A stretch of DNA of 64,000 nt, taken from positions 14,388,767 to 14,452,766 of the forward strand of contig OX465119.1 of the NCBI GenBank assembly GCA_949987565.1. Reading direction: 5' to 3'. Shown in pieces: positions 36,812 through 47,440 of the stretch. A model generated the notes under the pieces. That model had not been told where the DNA came from, made no database searches, and saw nothing but the letters and a program-made list of their open reading frames with translations. Within the stretch, counting starts at the first letter, position 1. Each line of letters opens with the position of its first letter. This stretch comes from Luidia sarsii. Lineage: Eukaryota; Echinodermata; Asteroidea; Paxillosida; Luidiidae. A program made the translations under genes and the position numbers.

Positions 36812-39800
36812 CTATAGAACCGAAGATAAAACCACGTACAAACTTTCAAAGATACGTACATCAAACTCGACCTAACCGTTACACCAGCAGGACCTTCCAC
36901 TCGGACAAAATACCATTTTTTCTGGAGTGTGGTCAGAAGAGTTTGGTTTTCGGGTTCACAAAGAATAAAATACCCAGAATCATCAAGATACATACGGATC
37001 AAGCTTACACGCGAGTCTATGGAAGCCATGTACACTGTACATGCTATTCAGGCAACGCGCAATAGCGGCTAAGGGCAAAGCCCATAGACGAGTGCGTGTT
37101 TGGCTATGGCTTCAATTTATACACGAGTCTATGGAAGCCACATCCTATTCAGGCAACAAGCGATCCCCTAATATAGTCGTGTGTGCTTGTGGCTACGACT
37201 GCAGGCACCAAGAAATAGTGACTATTAAAGGGCAATGGCCATACACGAGTGCGTGTTTGGCTGTGGCTTAATTAGCTTCACACGAGTGTATGGAAGCCAC
37301 AAGCTATTGAGGTTGCAGTTTACACATGAGTGTATGGAAGCCACAAGCTATTGAGGCTGCAGTTTACACACGAGTGTATGGAAGCCACAACCCATTGAGG
37401 CTGTAGTTTACACACGAGTCTATGGAAGACTGAACTTAGCGGCTGCATGAAATCCCCATAGACGCGTGCGTCTATACCAGCCTCGCCGTACGGTATACTC
37501 ACCCAGTATTTGACGGGCTTGCCCTGGCTCTTGTCTACCCCCCAGCCGAGGAGTTTCACGGAGTGCCAGCCGGCCGCTTTCTGGTTGTCCTTCTTGGCCA
37601 TCTTGGAGTGCTTGTACACTCCCTTCTTGTACATGAAGAAATCCTCCTGCACGTGAAGTACGGCTGGTCACGTAAAGGGAAATCAAACGGATTATTATCT
37701 GCGGGATTAAAACATTATCCGGTTTTGACCTCTTGAGGGCGCACCATTAGATCTTCGGTGCGTTGATAACAATGAGAGGCCTTTCGATACCCTTGGTCAT
37801 GCTCGGTCTACATCATTTTCTTTTTATTGACGACAACGGGGATGGTAACAACAGCGTGGCCATTCCCTTCCACGACAGTGACTGACAGCAAGGACAAGCA
37901 GAGCAGCTACGAAAATGACAATGACAGAGTGACGATCAACAAACTTACCTTGGACAGGACCGTTCATCATAATCTCAGCTCTAATCTCCTCCTCCTGCCG
38001 ACAGAAAAAATACCAAAAGAAATGAATATCTTTACTTCGACGTCATTGATTTGTAAAGGTTACACGGAAGTTTGGAAGGAAGCTTGGAAGGAAGTTTGGA
38101 AAAGGAGTTTGGAAGGAAGTTTAGACGGAAGTTTGGACGGAAGTTTGGACGGAAGTTTGGACGGAAGGAAGGAAGGAAGGAAGGAAGGAAGGAAGGAAGG
38201 AAAGAAGGAAGGAAGGAAGAGAGGAAGGAAGGGAGGAAGGAAGGAAAGAAGGAAGGGAGGAAGGAAGGAAGGAAGGAAGGAAGGAAGGAAGGAAGGAAGG
38301 AAGGAAGGAAGGAAGGAAGGAAGGAAGGAAGGAAGGAAGGAAGGAAGGAAGGAAGGAAGGAAGGAAGGAAGGAAGGAAGAAAGGAAGGGAGGTATTGCAT
38401 GCATGTACAGTGCTTTGCCCAATTGTATGCTGAAAAAATACAGGCCGCTCGGGCGGGATTCGAGTTGACATCTTCAGCTTTCTAGTCGTCAGGTCGAGGT
38501 CATGTAGTGGATTCGTATAAACGGTAGTTTGGACTTACATCTGTCGAGATCCTGTACGGGGGAGTGGAGAAGTACCGATCGCTGGCCTGCCGTTCCTTGG
38601 GACAGACAGACTCGTCCAGACCGCGCAGATAGCACGACCCCTTCTGCATCGTCATATCGGGGCTCATGCCGCTCTTGTAGGGGTAGCAATCGCTGGTCAC
38701 TATCCTGTTAAAATTTTAAAATTGATGGAGATCCTAACTTGCAAAGTGTATTTTTCTTTCTAGCTACTCTCCGCCGACGATAATGTGCTACTCTCTCCAC
38801 ACACACATACTTCCTCAGTAATGAAGGTCAGTTCCCTTTGCGTGATGATGAATTCATCTGAACGTGCGATTGGTGAAAGGCTTTTCTTTTAGACGAGTTC
38901 GACAGGTAAGCCTCAACTCTTGACGGATTCGTAATCGAGTCACAGAAACAAGAGCGAGTCCTAGACCGAGTCACATCTCTCGAGTACGAGTCCTGAGTCA
39001 TCCAGGTTGAGTCTGAATCCGAGTCACAAGATGACGAAGATTGTGTCTTGAGTCTGAGTCACGATCACTTAAAAAAAACGATCCAATAGTAATATGCCAA
39101 TTCACTCGCTCAGAAAATTGGATAGCATAGTCGACTTATTGATTGAGACCTAAAGAAATCGTCCTGTGTAGTGTGTACCCTGTTTCATCGTCCCGTGTAC
39201 CCTGAGAGACGTCAAAATGAGTCTGTATGGTTACTAACGAATAATTATATTCAGCCACATTAGCTATACATTAGGCCGTGTCTGAAACGGGCTTCCAGAG
39301 CTACGGCTAGGGCTATTGTCTTCGCATCTCCGTGTATTTTCGATAGGGGGAAGACCTAGACCTAGTTCTAGACGCCCGTTTCGGACACGGCCTATGGCCG
39401 TTTACGAAATAAAGGCTTAGGCTCGGGCTTTCGTCCTAATTTATTTATCTTACTCGTTATAATAATCACAGGCATCTAAAACAGCCATTTGGCCCCAGTT
39501 TCTTGGAGAATACCCTGTACCTATCAAGCCAACAAACCTTCAAATTCGCAATCAAACCACAACCTGGATTTTCAGGTTTTGTCAGACGGAGACGAAGCCT
39601 GAGCCCGAGCCTAAGCCTGTGTTTCGAAAACGGCCATAATAAAATTAGCACTCTACATCCCAAGGCTCCAAGACCAGAGTGTCTGCCGCCACCTAGCGTT
39701 CACCGAGGGACAGGGCGGGAGCTTGGGGCGCGCATGCGCTCTCACCCTTTCTTGCGCAGGTACCACCAAGCGCGGTCGAGATGGCCTCCGCCACAGCCTT

Positions 39801-42800
39801 GCTGACGTCGAATGTTGCAGGAGAGGAGGTGCTGGGGCGACAGCGCCATGGCAACGGTGCCGTTGGACTGGATGGCTAGACGATCAGTTGCCACAGCTGA
39901 TTGGATGACGGGGGAAAAGGGGGCGGGGACAACGATTAGGTAACTTGTAAACAGGACTTTGATTGGCTGTGACCGCCATTAAGGCCTACACATGGGCCCT
40001 TTACCAAAACACGGGTTAGGCACATTTTGGTTTTTTTTTCCGGGGGTGATTTGCAAAAAAACAAATCTAATCTGCTACGTGCACAAAAATGGAAAAGAAT
40101 CTGAGAGATTAAGGTCGAAACTACAATTTTCAGTATAGCTACAACTGGGAAACTTTTGGGTGTGAAAATTGGCTGTGTTTTGTACAGCTCGATTTAGTGT
40201 TCTGCACCCCTGAGCAATGTGTTTGCCGCCCTCTGTTGGTCATTCACGTCCAACACGAACCCCCTACCCCCTCCTCACTAAATGACCGAGAACTTGACCT
40301 CTTACACGCCGTGGAGACGGCCCAAGAGCTGAAAAGGTACCACCTTAGCAACGTATTTGTCGCCCTCTGTTGGCCGTTCACGTCCAAGACGAACCACCCA
40401 CCCGACCCCTCCCCACCAAAATAAATGACCGAGGACTTGACCGCAGCGGGCCGCGCACCACTTACACGCCGTGGAGACGGCCCAGGAGCTGGCGCAGTTG
40501 CCCTGGTCCGTCACCTCCTCCAGGAGTCCGGGCCACTTGTGGCGGGCGTCGAAGGCCTCGGGCAGCTGCAGTGCCGAGGCGTCCATCTGCACCTCGTTCA
40601 TGGACTCCACCAGGGGCGTGGGCTTCTTGGTGCCCAGGCGGAAGCGCACTCCGTCGTCCAGGGTCATGCCCCAGAAGTCGCTGTGGTTGCCCGCCGTCCA
40701 CCTGGTGGGCAAGAGACCAGGGAAGAAAAAACGAAAGACAAGATGGAAGATTGTTTTGGGTCATTTCCTCGATCACCTGAGAGGGACGCCATTGCGCTGT
40801 ACTTTACTCGACAAGACAAGGGAGAAGAAGTGTGTGGCAACTGAAGACTGAAGTCCAGTAGGGAAGAGTGCATGAGCTTTTGCAGGGAATCGTAGGAGGA
40901 GAGGAGGAGGAGGAGGAGGAGAAGGAGGAGGAGAAGGAGGAGGAGGAGGAGTAGGAGTAGGAGGAGGAGGAGGGAGGAGGAGAAGGAGGAGGTGGAGGTG
41001 GAGGAGGAGATGGAAGAGAAGGAGAAGGAGGCTTTTCTGTAACGGGACCAAGCTTGAGCCCCTTGTGAAAAAAAAAAACCTGCTCGATTTCTGGTTCAGA
41101 CGTAAACATTTGTCTGTTTTTTTTTTAACACAGAGGGCGGTATGACGCATGGCGACCGTGGGCGGCAGCCGACCAAGAGGCCGCCTTCGATAACTGGCAC
41201 CCGGAGGCTGGTATCGTGACGAGTCCGCCCAAAAATAACTGGCACCCGGAGGCTGGTATCGTGACGAGTCCGCCCAAAAATAACTGGTGCCCGGAGGCTG
41301 GTTTCGTGACGAGTCCGCGCTCGCTGGTACCCTGGTCGAAGCGAGACTCCATTGCGCAATGTCTGTAATTCCCAGATTTGGTCGTGTTTAATTCCTTGGG
41401 GCCGGCTAGGTTTTGTCTTGACGCGTTTTGTTTTGTTTTCAGCAGCGAGCATCTTGTTTATTTTTTCAAAGCTGTGTCTGGGAGTTGGGACTCGGCGGGC
41501 TTGGGACATCACGGGGGTCTCCCATGGAGAGAGAGAGGGGGGCTATAAACTGAAGATTAAAAAGTCCAAGGAAAGGTGAAAATAACTTTCACGAAGAGGA
41601 AGAAAAAACATGATGCGAGATCGCGATACACCTGGGTCAGAATTTGTTTCAAAATGACAGCCTCGAATTGAATTGGATTGAAAACAAGCCAGATTCAAAC
41701 TGAACGAAGTTACAAAGCTTTGTCTGTGAGATAAGTGCGAGATAAGAAAATATTCACAAACAACTTTGTTTTCGGGTTTTTTGTCCTCCTGCAAAGAATC
41801 CCGGGAAATCCCCCTTTTTTAAAAACAACAAAATAGACGAGTTCGTAAATACATGTAAAGGAAAAACAACCCCACACTATCACCTGCCCTCGTTTTCTTT
41901 GTCAATGCTCGGTTTTCAGGGGAAAAGGCTTGATTGAGAAAAAGTCCAACTTTTCGGAAGATTTTTTAAGAGGCCATTTGTCATTTTATCTTTTGCCTGC
42001 ATGACAGGATCGAAAGCCTAAGCCTTCGTATCGTCAACGGCTTATCTATAGCGCCAGGTTCTGTCGAGCTGCAACAAAGTCTCGTGAATGAGCAGGGGGC
42101 TCGTGATTTCTTGCGTTACTTCGCGGGATCTCACGGAAGGAGGGCGCCACTCGACTCACCCTATCTCGTGTACGTTGACCCGCTCAGCGACCTCGGGCTG
42201 GATCAGGCAGACTTTGCTCTCGCAGTCGAAGCTGAAGAACCCATAGAGGAGCTTCTTACAGTGGCTGCACAGGAGAGATGGGAATGGGATACGATGGGTA
42301 TTGCTGTGGGTATCCTATGGGTAGCTTGTGATCTAGGAAATCGAAACTAGGATACTTTGGGCAAGAAAAAGGTAAATATGCAATTGATAGTCTCTGGGTA
42401 CTCTTGGGTAAAACACAGCATGGGAGAGGGATAGATACTTATTCTGTTATTCAGTAGAATGACTCTAGCAGTAGCTGTGTCACTGATTCAATCGCTCTTG
42501 ATCAAAGCAAGCCCGAGTAGGCGCTCTACATAGCAACAGGGAATCGGACACCGACCTTGGGTTATTGTGATTGGGCAAAGGGTCTGAACTAACACTGTAT
42601 CATGGGGAGATGGAAGGGCGGTGAAATGGAACAACACATTGGATATTAGACATTGGTCTAAAGAAACAGAACTGGTTTGGGTGACTAGTATGCAGCAAGG
42701 CATGAGCCTCCATCCTCTATTTGCGGTAGACTGCCAGCCAAGACTGACAAATAGAACTAGGAGGGGTTGACTATTCTGAAGTAAGGCATGAGCCTCAATC

Positions 42801-44128
42801 CCTATTGGTGGTAGACTGCCAGCCAAGGTTGACAAATAGAACTGGGAGGGGTGACTAGTCTGAAGCAAGGCATGAGCCTCCATTCCTATTGGTGGTAGAC
42901 TGCCAGCCAAGACTGACAAATAGAACTAGGAGGGGTGACTAATCTGAAGCAAGGCATGAGCCTCAATCCCTATTGGTGGTAGACTGCCAGCCAAGGTTGA
43001 CAAATAGAACTGGAAGGGGTGACTAATCTGAAGCAAGGCATGAGCCTCCATTCCTATTGGCGGTAGGTTCTGTCGAAACTTCTCCCTCTCGGTTTTGTTC
43101 CAAATATAAAAACTACGGTGGCCCAGACAGGACGCGTTATGCTTCTATGCCAACTTCACTTACCACAAATTGCAGTTGATCTTAATAGACTGGCCCTCCT
43201 CGATGTCCTGACCATCGTGACAACAGTAACCTGAGGGAGAATAAGACGGAGGGGTTACTAGAAACACACGGGAGATGGTTATTTTGAGAGATGAGACTTC
43301 CCAGAGAGGCCCTTTAGTGGTGTGCACCTATTTAGTAGTGTGCACCTATTTAGTAGTGTGCACCTATTTAGTAGTGTGCACCTATTTAGTGGCGTGCACC
43401 TACTTAGTGGCGTGCACCCAGTAAGTCATTTTTGCCTTAACGATAAAGGTGCAGCAACGCCTTTGCCAAGTCATTGCTCGAACAGATTGAAATTACACAC
43501 GATCCTATCAGAAAGGCCCGGACCTATTTTAGTGGCGTGCACCCGTTTAATGGCGTGCACCCATGCCATTTGGTGATGTGCACTCATTTGGTGGTGTTCA
43601 CCCATTTGATGGCGTGCACCCATTTGGTGGTGTTCACCCATTTGATGGCGTGCACCCATTTGGTGGTGTTCACCCATTTGATGGCGTGCACCCATTAAGT
43701 GACGCACATCCATTTGATGGCGTGCACCCATTTAGTGACGCACATCCATTGAGATGTGCACCAATTCATTGGTGTATACCAATTCAGTGAAGAGTCACGT
43801 GCAGGCTTTAGTGGCGTGCACCCATCACGAGGGCGCCCTCACCTTTCTTGATGGGCACGGGAGGCTCGATGCCCAGGCAGAAGCCCCAGAAGTCCGGGCA
43901 GCAGTCGGTCTGCGTCCGGTTGCAGAACTCGTCGCAGTAGCAGCGGGTGTTGGGCAGCAGGGCCGGGTACGGCATGTGGCACTCATCGTCCCGTCCCGGG
44001 CAGCACTCCCTCTCCTGGCAGTAGCGTGCCGTAGAGGGCGCCGTGCACATCAACAGCGCCCCCAGGAGTACGGGGAAGAGGAGCTGCAGCGGGAGCCGCG
44101 TCCATGGAGAGCTCTCGGAAATCTTCAT
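36659..44128 (-). CDS. TINAGL1: Tubulointerstitial nephritis antigen-like protein (9 coding exons, complete)
   Basis: Secreted matricellular protein with an inactive papain fold; relatives bind matrix proteins, integrins and Wnt/Wg (family knowledge). Exons 43843-44128, 43164-43230, 42160-42264, 40466-40701, 39746-39896, 38539-38704, 37949-37994, 37503-37663 and 36659-36811 total 1371 nt, 456 aa plus TGA, with all phases consistent; vertebrate TINAGL1 is 467 aa. A hydrophobic signal peptide spans about residues 11-33. A somatomedin-B-like Cys-rich region is at 36-87 and a second Cys-rich segment at 97-135. The C1 peptidase domain starts near 200. The papain motif QGxCGSCW reads QGNCASSW, so the nucleophile is Ser225; His386 ([11 protein letters not shown]) and Asn410 (ANSWG) are retained. 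N-glycosylation sequons at N70, N158 and N243. It is TINAG/TINAGL class rather than an active cathepsin because of the Ser and the N-terminal domains. TINAG versus TINAGL1 needs a phylogeny. Confidence 0.95.
37035..37440. repeat. Irregular tandem repeat ACACGAGTSTATGGAAGCCA in TINAGL1 intron 8
   Basis: ACACGAGTGTATGGAAGCCA recurs five to six times (for example near 37123, 37279, 37326 and 37371), with CAAGCTATTGAGG(C/T)TGCAGT between later copies. Confidence 0.85.
37503..37663 (-). CDS. TINAGL1: TINAGL1 exon 8 (catalytic-position His)
   Basis: Acceptor ACGTGACCAG/CCGTAC chosen because it gives [20 protein letters not shown], aligning with NGPVQALMEVHEDFFLYKGG; the nearer AG (CACGTGCAG) would break frame. 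Includes [13 protein letters not shown] (His386). Donor TACTGG/GTGAGT, phase 0. Confidence 0.94.
37949..37994 (-). CDS. TINAGL1: TINAGL1 exon 7 (46 nt)
   Basis: Acceptor TGTCGGCAG/GAGGAG, donor CCAAG/GTAAGT. Encodes [15 protein letters not shown], matching DKEIMKELMENGPVQ. Smallest exon, with a (TTCC)n tract upstream on the transcript strand. Confidence 0.93.
38060..38395 (+). repeat. (GGAA)n microsatellite in TINAGL1 intron 6
   Basis: Starts as diverged GGAAGTTTGGAC units and becomes near-perfect GGAA from 38165. On the transcript strand it is (TTCC)n ending about 65 nt upstream of the exon 7 acceptor. Confidence 0.97.
38539..38704 (-). CDS. TINAGL1: TINAGL1 exon 6
   Basis: Acceptor TTTTAACAG/GATAGT, donor ACAGAT/GTAAGT. 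Encodes [12 protein letters not shown], a Met/Lys-rich insert with two further Cys ([18 protein letters not shown]) and [13 protein letters not shown], matching the vertebrate VSDHCYPF...YQVTPVYRLG span. Confidence 0.93.
39272..39393. mobile_element. 122-bp MITE with TAGGCCGTGTC inverted ends
   Basis: TAGGCCGTGTCTGAAACGGG and CCCGTTTCGGACACGGCCTA are near-perfect inverted ends. It directly abuts the next MITE, in TINAGL1 intron 5. Confidence 0.7.
39394..39637. mobile_element. MITE with TGGCCGTTT ends and GGCTTAGGCTCGGGCT subterminal repeats
   Basis: Inverted ends TGGCCGTTTACGAAATAAAG and TTTCGAAAACGGCCA inside TA dinucleotides. The interior shares CACAGGCATCTA, CCAGTTTCTTGG and ATCAAGCCAACAAACCTTC with 51992-52450. 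Confidence 0.75.
39746..39896 (-). CDS. TINAGL1: TINAGL1 exon 5
   Basis: Acceptor CATCCAATCAG/CTGTGG, donor AAAGG/GTGAGA. Encodes [27 protein letters not shown], then [20 protein letters not shown], the TINAG-family equivalent of the C1 peptidase SxQxLxDC..GCxGG segment. Confidence 0.95.
40214..40500. repeat. 160-bp-offset duplication including 3' end of TINAGL1 exon 4
   Basis: CTTACACGCCGTGGAGACGG + CCCA at 40301-40324 repeats 40461-40484 (exon 4 end plus donor). The flanking CGCCCTCTGTTGG, TTCACGTCCAA and AAATGACCGAG are also duplicated. Confidence 0.9.
40466..40701 (-). CDS. TINAGL1: TINAGL1 exon 4 (propeptide-like region and inactive nucleophile motif)
   Basis: Acceptor TTGCCCACCAG/GTGGAC. 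Encodes [20 protein letters not shown] and FRLGTKK, then [20 protein letters not shown] and [13 protein letters not shown]. Two donors overlap at the end; GGCGT/GTAAGT is chosen because it restores [14 protein letters not shown] in the next exon. Confidence 0.95.
40893..41030 (+). repeat. (GGA)n tract in TINAGL1 intron 3
   Basis: GAGGAGGAGGAGGAGAAGGA and similar. Confidence 0.95.
41193..41330 (+). repeat. 45-bp tandem repeat, three copies
   Basis: AACTGGCACCCGGAGGCTGG + TATCGTGACGAGTCCGCCCA + AAAAT; third copy slightly diverged. Confidence 0.9.
42160..42264 (-). CDS. TINAGL1: TINAGL1 exon 3
   Basis: Acceptor CCTGTGCAG/CCACTG, donor ATAGG/GTGAGT. Encodes [20 protein letters not shown] then [15 protein letters not shown], aligned with the CLVDPDMIKAINQGNYG region that precedes the TINAG-family WQAGNHS block. 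Confidence 0.92.
42664..43073 (-). repeat. 85-bp minisatellite, array 3 (about 5 copies) in TINAGL1 intron 2
   Basis: GAAGCAAGGCATGAGCCTC recurs with 85-bp spacing near 42690, 42777, 42862, 42947 and 43032. Same unit as the arrays at 23.1 and 28.3 kb. Confidence 0.94.
43164..43230 (-). CDS. TINAGL1: TINAGL1 exon 2
   Basis: Acceptor CTCCCTCAG/GTTACT, donor TTGTG/GTAAGT. Encodes [20 protein letters not shown] then NLC, corresponding to GCMHGGRIYPVLGTYWDNCN of vertebrates. 67 nt, phases 1 to 2. Confidence 0.93.
43314..43830 (+). repeat. GTGCACC 17-18-bp repeats in TINAGL1 intron 1
   Basis: First block TTTAGTAGTGTGCACCTA (17-bp period, about six copies, 43314-43420). Second block CATTTGGTGGTGTTCACC alternating with CATTTGATGGCGTGCACC (36-bp higher-order period, 43540-43750). 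A last TTTAGTGGCGTGCACCCA ends about 15 bp from the exon 1 donor. Confidence 0.93.
43843..44128 (-). CDS. TINAGL1: TINAGL1 exon 1 (signal peptide, somatomedin-B-like domain)
   Basis: ATG in context GACAAAGATGA; hydrophobic stretch [17 protein letters not shown]; then [40 protein letters not shown] and WGFCLG, aligning with vertebrate RYCQEEQGCCRGRADDC and CYCDLFCNRTVSDCCPDFWD. Donor AAAG/GTGAGG, phase 1. Upstream, GACCTCAG at 44159-44166 (minus) could be an acceptor if a 5' UTR exon exists. Confidence 0.95.
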
Positions 44129-45334
44129 CTTTGTCGAAAATTCACCTTCCTGTTAAATCTGAGGTCGTGACTGCAGAGGCTTTGATGCAGAATCCCCCAA
44201 ATCTGTTTTTCTTCCCTCAGTCCGAGACAAGATTGGAAGAAATCAGTTCTGATAATCTCAGGAACTGTCGTCCTATGTGGGTCACGTGACTTGAGGATCA
44301 CATCTGCGATGGCGGGAAAGGCATCTGTGGATTGAGAAGGTGCATGAAACACATTTTAATTTCATGCAAAAGAATATACGTAATTGATCATTGATGTAAA
44401 CGGTAAGACACAAAAAAGATGTAGAGCGCCCTCTGTGGGTGAATATGTAACCAGCTTCATGTGACTTGCACCAATTCAATGGTGCGTACGGATTTAGTGG
44501 TAACCTCAACGCCACCATTGTGCTTTGGCCGATGCCTCAGCATCGTAAACCGAGTCGATGTCCCGAAAAGGCCACCGTAGTTTAAACCATTATCAAAGCC
44601 GCGGAAATTATCCCACGGTGCCATTGTTGAGCGAGCCAAAAGGGCTTGTTTTGTAGATACCATTCTGGAAACAATTCTGGATATATCTGGATCTTGCGTT
44701 TGTGAGCATGTCCAGAATATAGAGTGCTAATTAGAGTTGAACGCCGTGCACATCTGCGCTGAGTTTGGAAATCGGCAGCCTACCAAGGCCACACTTTATA
44801 TCTCATATTTGAGCCACACTTTATAAATTATAGCATGGCCGAAAACAATTTCAAGGGATTTAGACATCATGGAAATAGACTTGGTAATGCCGTCATAGGC
44901 GATGAGATTTCCCACGCACGCTGAAACAGAATTTCGCGCCAAAGCGGTTGCATGAAAATTGGCGCCAGTTTTGAGGAAAGGATCTATAACGCGCCAACGC
45001 GCGTTAACAACAAATTATGAGCGAGCGCGATACTGTGACTGTCTGCCCCCGAGGGGAAAAGTATCAATCTTATCTCCTTTGAAATCGTCGGTCTTTTTTC
45101 CTCCTATTTTTGGTAGACACAGTTCTAGAAAGAGAAACCCGATCATGAAGGACGAAAGGGAATGTGCCGTTGCCTCGGGGTTTATAGTCGGCCCGTCCCT
45201 TTGTTGACATAGCGCCGATTTCTGGGTTAATAAAACACGCGGTCGACCTTTGAGGTCCCGGCGACCCACTTGCCGGGAGGATCCTCTCACAGTCGAGCTC
45301 AACCTTCTCAAGTCTATGGACGAGAAAGGGAGGA

Positions 45335-45935
45335 AGAGAGGGAATTACAGACAGAGCTAGAGGCAGAGGCAGAGGCCGAGGCAGATGCAGAGACAGATGC
45401 AGAGACAGAGGCAGAGGCAGGGGCAGAGGCAGGGGCAGAGGCAGGGGCAGAGGCAGAGGCAGGGGCAGGGGCAGAGGCAGAGGCAGCGGCAGAGGCAAAG
45501 GCAGGGGCAGGGGCAGAGGCAGAGGCAGAGGCAGAGGCAGAGGCAGAGGCAGAGGCAGAGGCAGAGGCAGAGGCAGAGGCAGAGGCAGAGGCAGAGGCAG
45601 AGGCAGAGGCAGAGGCAGAGGCAGAGGCAGAGGCAGAGGCAGAGGCAGAGACAGGGACAGAGGCAGAGACAGAGGCAGAGGCAGAGGTAGAGGCAGAGAC
45701 AGGGACAGAGGCAGATGCAGAGGCAGAGCTGAGAGGCAGAGAGGCAGAGAGGAAGAGAGACAGAGAGAAAAGCTGGGGGGGGGGAGAGACAGAGAGGCAG
45801 AGAGGCAGAGAGGAAGAGAGACAGAGAGAGAAGCTAGGAGGGGGAGAGACAGAGAGACAGAGAGAAAGAGGCACATAGAAAGAGAGACAGACGCAGAGAG
45901 AAAGATAGAAAGAGAGACAGAGAAAAATGTCAACC
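45335..45935 (+). repeat. (GGCAGA)n array followed by GAGACA/GAGAGG purine tract
   Basis: Near-perfect AGGCAG hexamers 45360-45730, then AGAGAGGCAGAGAGGAAGAG to 45935. The hexamer keeps frames open (AEAEAE, RQRQRQ, SASASA), which are artefacts. Confidence 0.97.
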
Positions 45936-47077
45936 TGTCGAGCATAGTCCATCGCCATCCATCCACTGGTTCCCATCATCCATCGTGCGATATTTGTCCT
46001 GATGGAGACCAACGTCCAGCTCTCCGATACCGATAAGGCGAACACTGACATAATCAGATTTATTTGTCTCATATCTACTAGACTTCCAACATCATTTCCA
46101 TCGATATCAGGCCGGCTGAAAAGATCCCCGGTGCATCACCAATATTGATTACTCATTGCTGATTTCGCAGAGATGCACCCTTTAGTCGTTATCTAAACAG
46201 GTGTCCAGACAGCTCTTATCGTCATGGGAAGACTGGAAGTATTTCGGGAATTTCGAAAAAAAAAACTCCCGTCAACGATATCAACAACGATATCTCAGGG
46301 AGAAAAACAACCACACCGGTGGTCCCGGATGCACTGTTGCGGAGCACAAGACTTCCCGGCCAATATTACGGGACTTACGTTGCCCTCTGACCCCTCCTAC
46401 CACGAGTTTCGTCTTTGCGTCAAAAGAAAGAGGGCGCCCTTCCTGTCAGAGGGTATACTTCGTTCGGGGAATGGGCAACAGTGAAAGTACGGTTTGATAA
46501 CCTTTCAGAGTGGGGTGAGGATGTGACGTCAGAACTTGACGAAGGGCAACCAGAGTGCAGTTGTCATGGTGACGGTTGATGGGTTTTGCTGATAATATCC
46601 TCGGAACTGCATTTTCACCCCAGGATTCGAGATTTGAGTTCCGATGTTGCGTTCGGACTAAATGATCGCGCTCCTTAGACACCACAATCGCACTTAGATG
46701 TACGGATACACGTATCTATGGGCAGCCAATGGGGCAAAATAACTTGTCGAAATAGACCGATTGCGCGACCACTGTTTTACATGCCATCACGTGACTTTTA
46801 CACTGGGTATGTTTTTACCTCATTTGGCACAGAGCAGCGATGAAAACACACAGAGAAGAATGTGGACAATAATTATGATAGTCTTCTTTGCTCATTATCA
46901 CTTCTGTTCTGCACCAAATGAGATGCAAAAATACCCACTTTAAGTCACGCAATAGCTCGTAAACAGTGGTCGTGCAATCGGTCTGTTGTTGGTTATAATG
47001 ACATCGGCCGCCATGTTGTTTTTACAGATCGCATGGACGACAAAGTGGCTAGAAATTCGTCCCCATCCCCTTAAAAG

Positions 47078-47440
47078 CCTCTACACAACATTGGTAAGAT
47101 AGAAAAACAGAAATGTTCACATATTTACATGGAACTTATACAGTTTGAAGATGGTTATGGTAGAAACCTCGCACTAAAATAGCTCTGCCTAAAAAAATGC
47201 TGTATTTTTGGAGAAAAGAGAACAGAAATCGTTTACGTCTCACCCCTAGATCTAAAAAAGTTGCGCGTTGAATGCTGCATTTTCGCGAAACAAATGAAGC
47301 GGCTTTTCGGTATTTTCTCGAGACTCGGTTGGCGGATTGAGCTGAAGTTTTCACAGGTGTGCTATTTCATGCATTATGTTTGATCAGACAACGTGTGGAT
47401 GCTATTCTTTGACCTCGACCAATGTTATGCTATCCCTTTA
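47078..47440. mobile_element. ACAACATTGG-family MITE, diverged
   Basis: CTCTACACAACATTGGTAAG at the left and TTTGACCTCGACCAATGTTA then CCCTTTAAA at the right; internal TACAGTTTGAAGATGGTTAT. Confidence 0.65.

Noticed and set aside
37609..37650. Nearer acceptor CACGTGCAG for TINAGL1 exon 8
   Set aside because: It would put the EDFF segment out of phase with exon 7 and delete the conserved A-x-x-x-V-x residues. The acceptor at 37664-37665 restores both.
45070..46072. Ser/Ala, Leu/Pro and Gln/Arg repeat proteins at 45-46 kb
   Set aside because: Translations of the (GGCAGA)n and CT-rich tracts in different frames.
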